NCBI GenBank assembly: GCA_905182995.1
Contig: CAJJDP010000094.1
Location: forward strand, 164,119-228,118
Origin: Paramecium octaurelia
Taxonomy: Eukaryota; Ciliophora; Oligohymenophorea; Peniculida; Parameciidae
DNA: 64,000 nucleotides
Reading direction: 5' to 3'
Shown: positions 10,519 to 21,087 of the stretch, piece after piece
Numbering within the stretch: the stretch's first letter is position 1
Layout: each line of letters opens with the position of its first letter
Notes under the pieces: model-generated
The model's input: only the letters and a program-made list of their open reading frames with translations
What the model was told of the DNA's origin: nothing
Databases searched by the model: none
Made by a program: the position numbers and the translations under genes

Positions 10519-11570
10519 TCATTTAAGAGAATCGTAATAATTTCTCAATTTGATTAATTCGTCGATGGTTGACATGTAATCCTCAATTTTATTTAATGGC
10601 TTCAAATCACAATCAACTATTGAATACTAATAAAACAGTTTTTGATTGCCCAATTCAACGAATTTGCCTGAACCTTCCTTCCTGAAACTTCCGATGATTG
10701 ACAGATCACTCAAAGCTTAAAATGAAGAAAAGGTCAGTAATTTAAAGGCTAGCTTTTATATTTCAGGATCTTAGCACTTTCCTTCTGCAACTTCCTGTAA
10801 TTATTTATTATTTAACTTTTTCTGTTTTAATTTCTCATGGGCTTCCTAAGTTTCTTCAACTGTGAGATTCATTTATTAAAGCATATGAAAAAATCCCTTG
10901 AGTTATTGAATGAGATCCTCTAACAGCAGAGTCTCGCTAATGATTGAGGCTATCTAAAAATATTGGTATGCTTTACCTCTTCTATATTAAATTCTTCAAT
11001 GCTTTGAACCTGTTTTTGTTATTTATTAAAGAGTCTAAAATTGTTCTCAGGTATTTCTGCTAAATCAATGATCGCATCAAATAAATTTTCAACTTTCCCA
11101 TTATAAAACTTCCTGGGGTCATATTTAGAGATTAATGAATCGATTTCCATTTTTGTGCATTGATAAATATCTTTGCCAGATTTTTATAATTTCTTTTAAG
11201 CCTTTAAGAGTTAGATCATAAAAAATCTTTGATTCTTAGGATCGCATAAGTCCTTATTTTCTTATTTGTTCGATAAAATTGGTAAAAAGGTTTTGGGTTT
11301 GATTTCCACCGCAAAAACAACATTAAAAAAAAGATTGTCCATAATTTAACATTATTAATCCCCTACCTAGTATGGTTGCTTTTTTGTGAAATACTTTTTA
11401 AGAGGAGTCCAATCCGTATTGTTAAAAGGCATAATGAGATTAGTGGAAATCTCACACATGTCCTTTGGTTTACGAATTCTAATGACCTTATCCTTCAGAG
11501 TGAGATCTTCACCTATATATTAATAGACAATGTGCTGAGCACCTTCACCAAGAACTGTATATTGATCCAT
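10519..11570 (-). CDS. Inositol-pentakisphosphate 2-kinase (IPK1)
   Basis: Phosphorylates InsP5 at the 2-position to make InsP6 (phytate), the precursor of inositol pyrophosphates. One 23-nt intron joins to 342 residues. Signature pieces appear in family order: GEGAQHIVYQYIGED then VIRIRKPKD (nucleotide-binding N-lobe with RIRK), FAVEIKPK (the hallmark EIKPK), KYDPRKFYNGK in the inositide lobe, and the C-terminal SIVDCDLKPLNKI matching the family's D-L-D-x-K-P metal site. Length is a little under that of animal and plant enzymes. The match of both EIKPK and DxDxKP makes the call fairly sure even though overall similarity is low. Confidence 0.85.
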
Positions 11571-11589
11571 TTTATAATTTAAATATAAA

Positions 11590-12728
11590 TCAACGAGCCC
11601 CTTTTAATACATTTAAGACAGCATCAACAATTTGTTCTGTTTTTGGAAATGATATGGCTTCTAAATTGAAAGCATATGGTGTTGGTACTTCAACTCCAGT
11701 GACTCTTTGAATAGGAGCATCCAAATATTTAAAGGCTCCTCCTTCCATAATAAGAGCAGCGATCTCAGCTCCAATTCCAGATTATGGCCATCCTTCTTCA
11801 ACGCAAACTACTCTTCCTGTCTTCTTTACACTCTCAAGAATGGTGTCTCTATCCAAGGGTCTTAAACTTCTTAAATTGATAACTTCACAACTGATGCCCT
11901 CACGAAACAGTTGTTCAGCAGCTCTAAGGGAATATTCAACCATTTTAGAAAATGCCACAATTGTAACATGATCACCTTTTCTCATGACCTTAGCCTTTCC
12001 AATTGGAGCAATGTAATTTGGATCTCTGGCTTCAGCTGATAATTCAAATGATTCACTGTATAGAATCTCATTCTCCAAAAATACAACAGGATTTGGATTG
12101 CGAATAGCAGCCTTTAATAATGATTTTGCATCATCACAATCATAAGGGGATAACACTATCAATCCTGGCACATTACTGTACCAAGAGGCGAAACATTGAG
12201 AATGTTGTGCAGCCACATATGCAGTTGCTCTGAATCATATAATCTATTTATTTACCCATTAATTCCTCTAAAAACTATTGAAGCCTTCTAATCACCAGCA
12301 CTCATATAATGAGCTTTGGCTGCTGAATTTATAATGTGATCAATTGCTTGCATAGCAAAATTCCAAGTCATAAACTCAACTATTGGCTTTAACCCATAAA
12401 GGGCAGCTCCCACTGAGATTCCTGTGAATCCAGCCTCAGTAATTGGTGTATCGATAATCCTATCGCCACCATACTTTTGGAAAAGTCCCTTTGAAACTTT
12501 ATATGCTCCTTGATATTGCCCTACTTCCTCACCTAAAATATTACTTTGAAATATTTACCAATTAAAAATACATTTGGATCATGAGCCAATTCTTCGTCCA
12601 TGGCAAGATTTATTGCTTCTCTCACAGTCATCTTTATTGGAGTCAATTATGTGGGTTCTAGAATGATAATGATTTCAAATTATACAAGGTTGATATGCGT
12701 AGCGCAATTTCAATAAATTTCTATACAT
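11590..12728 (-). CDS. PDHB: Pyruvate dehydrogenase E1 component, beta subunit
   Basis: Beta chain of the thiamine-diphosphate E1 of the mitochondrial pyruvate dehydrogenase complex. Introns at 12658-12685, 12533-12558 and 12230-12255 join to 352 residues. It starts [14 protein letters not shown], a basic, Arg/Tyr-rich mitochondrial presequence, followed by [19 protein letters not shown]. Other marks are [49 protein letters not shown] and [10 protein letters not shown], then VEEGWP, all as in E1-beta. The end is VLNVLKGAR and TGA at 11590. Intron 1 lies within the presequence. The start codon is only 8 nt from the divergent RING gene start. Confidence 0.95.
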
Positions 12729-12736
12729 TAATTTTA
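12729..12736. promoter_or_regulatory. 8-nt spacer between divergent start codons
   Basis: The only sequence between the PDHB start (minus) and the RING-protein start (plus). Leaders and core promoters must overlap the opposite reading frame if both starts are right. No motif recognised. Confidence 0.35.
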
Positions 12737-14220
12737 ATGATATTTTTATTATGCATCTCAGCTGTTTTAGCTAGCTTTAATACTTAATATGTAACTGATT
12801 AATTGGAAATCCAACAAACCAATTTGAATAGTTCCAAAAGTTATTTGTTGTCCCTGATAATTACTCAATTACCATAAAACAATTATTGCTTACCATTGCT
12901 CTAAGTCATCATTAATAACGAAACTCATAATGATTCATTAGCTTATTCCATTAAAGCTAATATTCAAAAAGTGTATTTCAATTCCACTGATAACATCACT
13001 ATCAAAGTTAGTTGTAATATGTTAGAGTACTTTTAAAATCAAAAAAACATCAATAAAACAATGCATTTTAATTTGACAATGACGGAAGCAGTAAATCTAA
13101 TTTCAAATTTTTAGAAATAACATATTTCACAACCATGCCAGTTCCCTCATTATGGATAGAATTGCAGTCTTTCAATTCAACAAATCTAAAAAGAATTTTC
13201 TGTAACAATTCTAATTCTTAACAATACCTGGTTTTATGCTTACACTATTCTTGACAATGACGATTATGAGGTAATTGCTATTTAATTATTTCCAGATCTA
13301 CGTACAAAATGGTGAATCCTTATTTGGTATTTCAATCATTTCATTTAATAAAGAGAATGCTACTAGACTTCCATCATTTCTATAAAATCTCATAGTTTTG
13401 GACTCTTATAACAACGATGAAAATCAAATTTCATTACCAAAAACAGAAAATAGTTAAGAAAGTATATACATTATTGGTTTATACAATTTCAATTCCACTT
13501 AAATTCAAGAAATTACAATCACGATTACGTACATATACTAAATTAAAGATAGAGCTTCTGATAAAAATGAAGATTTTCCAATTTGGGCTACGATACTTTT
13601 GATATCTATTGTAATCTTTGGTCTATTGCTATTTCTAATAATACTATGTCATTATAAGCGATAATACAAAAAACTAACCTAAATTAAACCAGCATTAGAT
13701 AGGAAAGTACTAAAGAAATACATGCCACCTTAAAAAGTAGATACGAAAATGAGTACTGATACTTGCTCAGTTTGTTTGGTCTAATTTGAATTAAAAGAGA
13801 AGTATTGCAAGACTCCTTGCAATCACTATTTCCATGAACAATGCTTGTTAGATTGGTATATTTATATTCTATTGAAGGACAACAAAATAAGCTAATTGTC
13901 CAGTTTGTAGATAAGGATTACTGGAAAATGAAATTAATGAATTAATGGAAGTTAAGAACATTAGAAATCGATAAGTCGAAGAATTAACTATTAAAGAAGC
14001 TATCAAATAAAAGGATGATCCACCATCACAAACATACAGGGATTTACCATTTCTACAATTATCATCTTCTCCTTTTAGATCTTAGTGCAAAATAGAATTG
14101 GATTGCTCTCCTTAAGCAGAGCATTCACCACAAATCATTTAATTTGATGGATCTCCTCAAAATCTAACAAATAGAAATCTATGTTTTTAATCAGATGGCA
14201 TTGTAGAATCTTAAAATTGA
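12737..14220 (+). CDS. Single-pass membrane RING-H2 protein (probable E3 ligase)
   Basis: Introns 13271-13295 and 13856-13877 join to 478 residues. MIFLLCISAVLASF is a signal peptide. A luminal or extracellular part of about 280 residues follows, rich in Asn/Ser/Thr. One membrane helix, ATILLISIVIFGLLLFLIIL, is followed by basic CHYKR. The cytosolic RING-H2 has CSVC, then CKTPCNHYFHEQC and NCPVC, in C3H2C3 order with the usual spacing. The design (signal peptide, luminal region, TM, RING-H2) resembles Goliath/GRAIL-type ligases, though no clear PA domain was seen. The frame stops at 14218. The next 200 nt read like protein in another frame (see the following entry), so the C-terminus is uncertain. 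Confidence 0.85.
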
Positions 14221-14634
14221 TATAAATTCTCATGGTTAATATTAATGTTATATTCATAATAATAAGGTCTCAATTATACTCTAATCTTGATTCTTAATTC
14301 ATAGATTTTGTACAATATTAATATAGACCTTTCCATACTCAAACCTAGTTTGATAGATTAGCAGCAAAGTTTCAAAAAAGCGTATACCCGAGAGTTGAAA
14401 GTTCTGATTTTGGAAAGATACTTATTCATAAAGTAATGTAAACATCTAAAATGATATAATAGTAATAATTTATTATTTTATTATGTATTTTCTAATTGTT
14501 TACTAATTTGATATATTATTATTTGAAGTATTTAATAATTGTTATCTTACTCATTATCCTGAAATTTTGAATTATATTTAAATATAGATATATAATATGC
14601 CTAATGATGATTTAATATATGTAATTTTATTTTC
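14221..14634 (+). other. Spacer with a coding-like stretch after the RING gene
   Basis: From about 14265 to 14450 one plus-strand frame reads plausibly (LAAKFQKSVYPRVESSD and so on) without TGA. I could not find a GT..AG intron of the right length to join it to the RING gene. It may be a lost exon, a C-terminal exon after an unrecognised splice, or chance. The remainder is AT-rich. Confidence 0.35.
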
Positions 14635-15257
14635 TCAATATCTTCTTGGAGCGGTAATGATTTCGTAAAACTCATCAAATGAGATTTATTCTGGGCTCTC
14701 TGTTTTTCTAAGAATGTGAATGTGATGGATCATTTCATGCAATTCATCATCATTTAGAGTTTCACCCAATTCCTTTGCCACACGTTTAAGGTTTGTGAAA
14801 TCAATGAATCTAAAATATCTTCATATATAAACCCAGTATCTTCAGGATCGTAAATTTGGAACAATTTGAATGCACCTTCTTTTGTTTTATTATTTCCCAA
14901 TCTGTCTGATATAATATTAACAAAAGTATCAAAATCAATTGAGCCTCCAAAACTAACATTAAAATGTGAATGAATACTTTTCCAAATCCTAAACCATTTG
15001 ATACACAAACTTGTTTCTAGCATCAACGCCTAAATCTTCAAGCACCTTTTTAATTTCGTGTGCATCAATTGTGCCACTCTTATCATCATCAAACAAATCA
15101 AATGTTTCCTTTTTTATGGTTATAACACTCTTACCCTCAAATCGTTGATTTCCTCTGGAGTCAAATAATTCTCCTTTGGCTTTTAAGGCTTGGCAGGTGC
15201 TTAGACCTTTTTGTTTGGTGCTGGCTACTACTCAACCTATTTGTTTGTTCTAGACAT
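14635..15257 (-). CDS. Centrin
   Basis: Ca2+-binding EF-hand protein of basal bodies and, in Paramecium, the contractile infraciliary lattice. Three introns (26, 25 and 23 nt) join to 182 residues. A basic, Lys/Pro/Gln-rich N-terminal tail of about 35 residues is followed by four EF-hand units. Hand 1, FDLFDDDKSGTIDAHEI, has full Ca2+ ligands; YDPEDTGFIDFTNLKRVAKE is the classic centrin third hand region; ELGETLNDDELHEMI then leads to the last hand, SFDEFYEIITAP, which is degenerate. All three splices are required to keep the centrin pattern. Neighbours are unrelated. Confidence 0.93.
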
Positions 15258-15366
15258 ATCTATTTAATAATTTTATTTATATATTTTTTATTATTCATAA
15301 TAATCCTAATAAATGTTGTCGAATATTTCAGTTTAATTCCCCTTATTTCATCTTCCCATATTATTT

Positions 15367-15715
15367 TCAATCTTTATTTATTTTAGCATTGATTAAATCC
15401 TAGGTTTACTTAATATGTAAAATAAATAATAAATTGTTTAAAGTAATTTGATCCAGAGATAAAAGTCTCTGTTTCAATATAATTGGGATATATATATTCA
15501 AACTAGTAAACGATGCTGGCTAAATAGCTTAAAGAATGAATTGTCTAAATTTATCTTCTGGTTTTCCTTTACATTAAAGGAGAACCAATAACTGCCCCAC
15601 TTATTTAAGTATTAATCTCTTCCATTGTTGGATTCATTTTTATAATTGATTTACTATGATTGTGCATATTTGGATGAGAACACTCCTTATTTTATAATGA
15701 ATAATAAGATTCCAT
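15367..15715 (-). CDS. Small hypothetical protein (uncertain)
   Basis: A minus-strand frame opening at ATG 15715 reads MESYYSLQNKECSHPNMHNH and continues through MNPTMEEINTQISGAVIGSP. A 28-nt GT..AG intron then leads to a TGA at 15367, giving 106 residues. Without the splice the frame stays open towards the centrin start. No family recognised. The codon choice looks coding, but both versions are possible, so boundaries are tentative. Confidence 0.35.
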
Positions 15716-16176
15716 TTGATTTGTCTTTTAAATTACTCTCTAATTATTCTAAATAGATATACTTTCTAATATAATCTATTTATTTTTTAATAAAGTTCAT
15801 TTCAAAGGTATGGTTATCAAGGTATATGTAATAGTTTGGAATTGATAATAATGATTATTATCATAATATTAAATTAATAATAGGATCTTTAATAAATAAT
15901 ACTAAAAATTAACTTAACTAAAAAAGTGGTGTAGTATATATAAATTATCACATTATTATTAGTATATGTCACAAATTTATATTCTAAATAAAATTTATAT
16001 AAACAAATTTGAATTCTATATATGATTCTCTGAATTACACTGAGGCATTTTTTAGAAAAGAGAGGGCTTTGGTTGATTGAATATATTTTAATAATATATA
16101 TTATATTAGTTTAACACCTCTTTTTAAAAAGATTAAAAGGATTTTTAAATAATAAAAAAAATTTGTTTTATTAGAG
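15716..16176. other. AT-rich spacer upstream of ribosomal protein L14
   Basis: No supported gene. A minus-strand frame from about 15800 overlaps the small gene before it and is ambiguous. The last 100 nt, just before RPL14, should hold its promoter; nothing specific recognised. Confidence 0.5.
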
Positions 16177-16686
16177 ATGGTAAGAACATCCATTAATTTT
16201 TCTAGGTGCTTGGAAAGTTCGTTGAAGTTGGAAGAGTTGTCAAGATCAACTATGGTCCATAAGAAGGCAAATTGGCCACCATCATTGAAATCCTCAACGA
16301 TAAGAGAGTCCTCATTGATGGACCCACCACAGGAGTTTAAAGATAGGTCATCCCAATCAGAAGATTGACACTTACAAAATTCAATCTTAAAGGTGCCACC
16401 AGAGGTGCTAGAACTGGTGTGATTACCAAGGCAATTAAAAAGAGTGACCCATTTGCACAATATCAAAATACTATTGCTGCCAAGAAAGTTGCCAAGAAAG
16501 CTTTAAGAGCTAAATTAACAGATTTTGATAGATTTAGAGTTATGATTCTCAGAAAGAGAGTAATGCTATTTTCAATTATTAAAATAGAGAAGTGCACTCC
16601 TCAGTACCTAACTTAAAGTTTTGAGAAAGAATAATGCTGGAGGAAAAGCAGCTGCTCAAGCTAAAGGAGGAAACAAGAAAAAGTGA
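16177..16686 (+). CDS. RPL14: 60S ribosomal protein L14 (eL14)
   Basis: Component of the large cytosolic ribosomal subunit. The first intron (16180-16205) begins directly after the ATG, and a second (16560-16587) lies near the end. The 151-residue product starts MVLGKFVEVGRVVKINYGP, then has GKLATIIEILNDKRVLIDGP, RRLTLTKFNLKG and the typical KLTDFDRFRVMILRKR segment, ending in the basic tail GGNKKK. Basic composition and length match eL14. A start codon cut off alone on the first exon is common among ribosomal protein genes and may serve splicing-dependent export or control. Confidence 0.95.
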
Positions 16687-16747
16687 AAAAGCTTCATATA
16701 AAATAAGTATATTAATCATGTGAAATACAAAATCAAAATCTTTCTAT

Positions 16748-18183
16748 TCATTATATAACTGTTTAATTTTCTGTTTGAAAGTCCTGACTACTCCTTGAAT
16801 CCTAACTTTTACTAGTGGCAGATCCTTATCTTTTAATCCTTGAAATTTAGGACTTATAAATCTATGGCAAAATTAATCTCTATGTTCCAGTAAAATTCTG
16901 CTCGTAAATCTACTCTTTAGTTAATTCCTCAGGTATCTTTTCAATATTCTTACGATATACTCCCGTGTTATCTGTGCCATCATTCAACAACATTTGCCTT
17001 TCTACTTCATACTAATTCTTTCCTAATATTATCAATTAATCGTATCCATCAGTCTTATCAATTGATAACATGTGCGATTAATTGAACTAGCTTTTTTGCT
17101 TCTCAATCTTTTTCATCAAATATTCTTCACTTCTAAAACTCTTAAAAGGTAAAGAACTCTAATTCATATCAGAATCTGTATATTTTCTAAATCTACTGGA
17201 AATTGTTAATTGACTGCTATCAGGTAGAAAATTTGGTTTTCTATAATATTCTATACCTCCCTTATGTCCACACACTGACGATTCTGTAAAAGCATTAGGC
17301 AAATCAGATCCCTGAATATCTTTAATATTAATACCACTATAAAATCATATTTGATTTCATTTTCTACGATCATTTATGTGTCCTTCATTTTGACTGTCAT
17401 TTCATTTGATTAGTCAGGTTTTCTAAGAGTCATTTACCACACTCTTGGTCCAAATCTTTCATAATCAGTTTTAAGAGCATCAAATGCTGCAGCAGCTTCT
17501 AATCTTGTTCTATAATTTTCAGCTTGGATTAATTGACAATCAGAAGGAAATCTGCCTAATTTATTTGCTTGTTTTTAAGTAAAATCATTCCAGTATTATT
17601 CAATCCTATTATGTTTTTCCATGACTCTCTCTTACTTTGTAGCATTAGATCTAACGACAGGTTATAACTCTCTATACTAAATCTTTAATATATACTTCAA
17701 TTTTCTTTCCTCTATATCGTTATTCATTTCTATTCTCTCCTTAATCCTCTCCAATTCTTAAAGCAATTGAGTTTTAGTGGTCAATTGATCTCTCTTCTCC
17801 TTTTTAAATTTTCCTGAACCTCCCCCTTTCTATTAGCTTTTTATATCGCTCTTGGCCATGGATCTTTGATCTTAATCAATTTTAGTCGATTATTTTTGTG
17901 GAAGTTATCGAAGATTAAATTCATCGAATTATGCTTATTTTTTACCATACTTTGTTTTATTGAACCAGTCAGGCTTACCTAAAATAGAGTGTTTGATGAT
18001 TTCCCCCTTTTCATTATACTTTGGACCTTTATCAATATTAAACTCATCATTGATTTCTTGGAAAATATTTCTGTCACTTTGTGTTTATGGCTCATTTATA
18101 ACCAAATTCTTTGCAATGAATCGCTTTTGAATTGGTTTTAATCTATTTTCTTTTATTAATATGTTATCCCTTTAAAAAGACAT
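16748..18183 (-). CDS. Conserved-looking coiled-coil protein, function unknown
   Basis: One 23-nt intron joins to 470 residues; start ATG at 18183 after AT-rich spacer. The N-terminal third is polar with a KPDWFNKTKYGKK patch. The middle (residues ~130-230) is a heptad-like coiled coil, with LTTKTQLLQELERIKERIEM as its core. Next comes a block that looks strongly constrained: RFPSDCQLIQAENYRTRLEA and then YERFGPRVWQMTLRKP. The C-terminal third is Ser/Gln/Lys-rich and likely disordered. I do not recognise the family. The pattern of a coiled coil plus a Trp-containing conserved block would suit a ciliary or basal-body protein, but this is only a guess. Confidence 0.75.
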
Positions 18184-18442
18184 AATATATATATATGTAT
18201 AAATAAAATACAATAACTCCATAATTATTTGTTACCTTATAAAATTAAAACTCATAATCTGTTATTACCAAGATGATTCGAATTTGAATATAAGATTCTA
18301 GTTTAATTAAATTATTTTTTCAATTTTTGAATTGTTTTTGTTGGATGCAATCTGTGCAATTTAATTTGCAAAGAATGTATTTGAAAAATCAAGAGAATTA
18401 AAAAAGATGACTCAACATATACATATATTTAATATAATATTT

Positions 18443-20839
18443 TCATTCAATTAAATGAACTTATTTAAGAAAATCTTCAACATATTTAGAAGCTAAATAA
18501 GCTTGATCTTCGATTTCAGATCTGGTATTTAATATAACTGTGCTAAGATTCTTGTTAATCTCAAATTCAAAAAAGACTTAGCATTAGTGGGATCCATAGA
18601 AATACATTTTCAACACATTCTCCTCTTCTCCTGCTGCAATATTATACAGCCTAAATTACTTGAATAATTATTCAATTGCAGTTTCATTGGCAATATCATT
18701 TCGAGCCAACATTCTTGTAAAGGTAGCACTAATATAGAGGATTATATTGATACCCGTCATTTAAGTTAGTCCACATATTCTCAAAATGATCTGCATCAAT
18801 AGTAAAATTGACTATAAAACTATCCACACTCAGATACTTCTACCATTGAGGTTAATCAGAAATTTCAAGGAGATCATTAGTCTAGCTATATGGTTACTAT
18901 TGTGGATTTTCGATAACATCAGAGGTCTACTCCTAAGGAGCACTTGTTTGAGTCTGTTACTATTCTTAGTTTAGATCCTACAATTCTTTGTTTCTAAGAT
19001 TATTGAAGTACTCAATTGGCTTGATGAATTTGTTAACATTTTTTTCATAGATGACAGACAGAGAATTAAATTCAAATAGAAGAGCTTCTTTATTTATGAT
19101 AGTTTCCTCAAGGAATTTATCAACTTTGATGCTATTATGCCAAAGTTACTTGACTTCAGTTGGATTTGAATTTAAGGCTCTGTAATAAAATGCAGCTCTA
19201 TCTTTTAGATCTATATCTTCATTCTCATTATCAATGATTACATAGAATAACTTACCCAAGACTTAGTGCATTTCTGGTGCTCTAACGAAAAACACTTTCA
19301 AACAAGATGTAAGGAGAGTATGCTTTAATTCAACTGATTCCTAGGCTCCTATGTATGTCTCTAGAATATATGGAGCCAAAGGGATTTGACTTCCAAATTG
19401 ACCCAGAATATAAATCAATGCAATTTTTGAATTTGAGTCTGTAATGTTATCAGATTGAATAATTTCCAAACAATCTTTGATGTGCTTAGGTTCTTTTCTC
19501 AAGATATCTTTAAACACAAGAATGACTTCATTTGTGATGTAATCTTAGAGAGTAACAAAGGAGGATAATTATTTTACAATGGCAGTCGCTAAGTCGGGTA
19601 ATCTTATGGCAATAGAACCTAAAGCTTATATTGATTTTTTAGAGATTTCTTGATCGACATCAGTAACATATTCTCCTAATTCATTAAGCATGTCTCCTAA
19701 ATTAAAGTCACATGCAATCAATGACAGAATTTCAAGTTTAATTAATTTGATATAGGTTGGTTCATCAACTCTGCAATAGAAGGATTTGTAATCGGATGCA
19801 AATACAGCGTTATATCCTTTGGATGCAATATATTTGATGTGACACAGAATAGTATACATTATTTCAAAGTTGCCTTCACTAATGGAAGCCAAAGTGACTA
19901 ATGGTAGTTTGACTCTGGTGATAACTTATTCATATATTTGAGGTTTGTTTTTAGTAAAGTTCATAAATATCTTAATAACTCCTAAAACAATTGCAGAACA
20001 AGAATGTTTCAGTCTCTCCTCTAATAAATTCATGATGTTGAACATTTCCTTATCATCTTTTGGGGAGTATTTAGATAGCTCATCCAAAATGGTAGCCTAT
20101 CCCCATTCATTAAACTCTTTTAATCTCCCTAATAAGTAATCAACCATCTTTTTCGATAATGCCATACCACCTTCTTATGCTAATATCTCATTTAATGCAT
20201 GAATGGCATTAATGATCACGAGAGGATCATTATCACTTATCATCTTATACAATTAATCCTCGATATTAGTTAATTGCTCTGGTTGCATGTAGAACACTTT
20301 CACACATCCCATAATAGCTGTTTTTCTGACATATGCATCAATATCTGATAATGCCTCCTTTATTGCAGGCATCAAAAATTCTATTGCACCACTAAATCTA
20401 AGCGAACACAGATTTCTCAATGCAAATCCACGAATTTTAGGATCATTGTGTTTGCAATCCTTTTGAAATGTACTTATAGCCATGAATGCCATATCCTTGT
20501 TCTACTCAGCATAAGTGGTCAGATACAAATAAATCATCTTTTTCTATACCAAATCATTAGTATAAGAAGCCATACACATTTCTGGGAATAATTTAGAAAC
20601 ATCGATTCCTAATTTAGAATCTAATACTACCCAATGTCATGTAAGCAATCACTTTCTTAACTACCTCTCTTTTCTTTTTGTCATCCTTTTCATTAATTGT
20701 ATTCTTGACCAATCTATATTCTATGAATATATTGATACATTTTCAATTCATTCACTTCTCCCTTTCTATTACCCTCAAAATATTGTTATGGCTTAGCTGC
20801 AGACCCATTCTCTGTATTTGTTGCATAATTCGAACGCAT
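18443..20839 (-). CDS. Beta-adaptin, large subunit of an AP clathrin-adaptor complex (AP-4-like)
   Basis: Three introns join to 774 residues. The N-terminal trunk is an armadillo solenoid: VVKKVIAYMTLGIDVSKLFP, KKMIYLYLTTYAEQNKDMAF, DPKIRGFALRNLCSLRF and DAYVRKTAIMGCVKVFYM are the standard beta-adaptin signature. SFYCRVDEPTYIKLIKLEIL follows the short variant seen in AP-4 beta. A brief Gln/Thr-rich hinge near residue 600 has no clear clathrin box, and a short appendage (about 130 residues) ends the chain. Beta-adaptins bind dileucine cargo signals in coat assembly on Golgi or endosome membranes. Assignment to AP-4 rather than AP-1/2 rests on the short hinge and ear and is tentative; the family itself is sure. 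Confidence 0.88.
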
Positions 20840-21087
20840 ATTTATTTAATAAAACCTTAGAATTAATCAATAATGATTCAGTCTGCATTATTCATTCCAT
20901 TTGCTATTTCCAATAAATGTTGGCTTAAATCTTGAAAAGAATTAACATTAAATTGTATTATTAATACCACATCATCAAATAGTTTTACTATTCTATAGAT
21001 ATGAAAATAGTATTAATATTGAAATTGCTATAAATTTAAGCAAATATACTAATACTATAAATCATTTTTATTAAGAATAACACCCAA

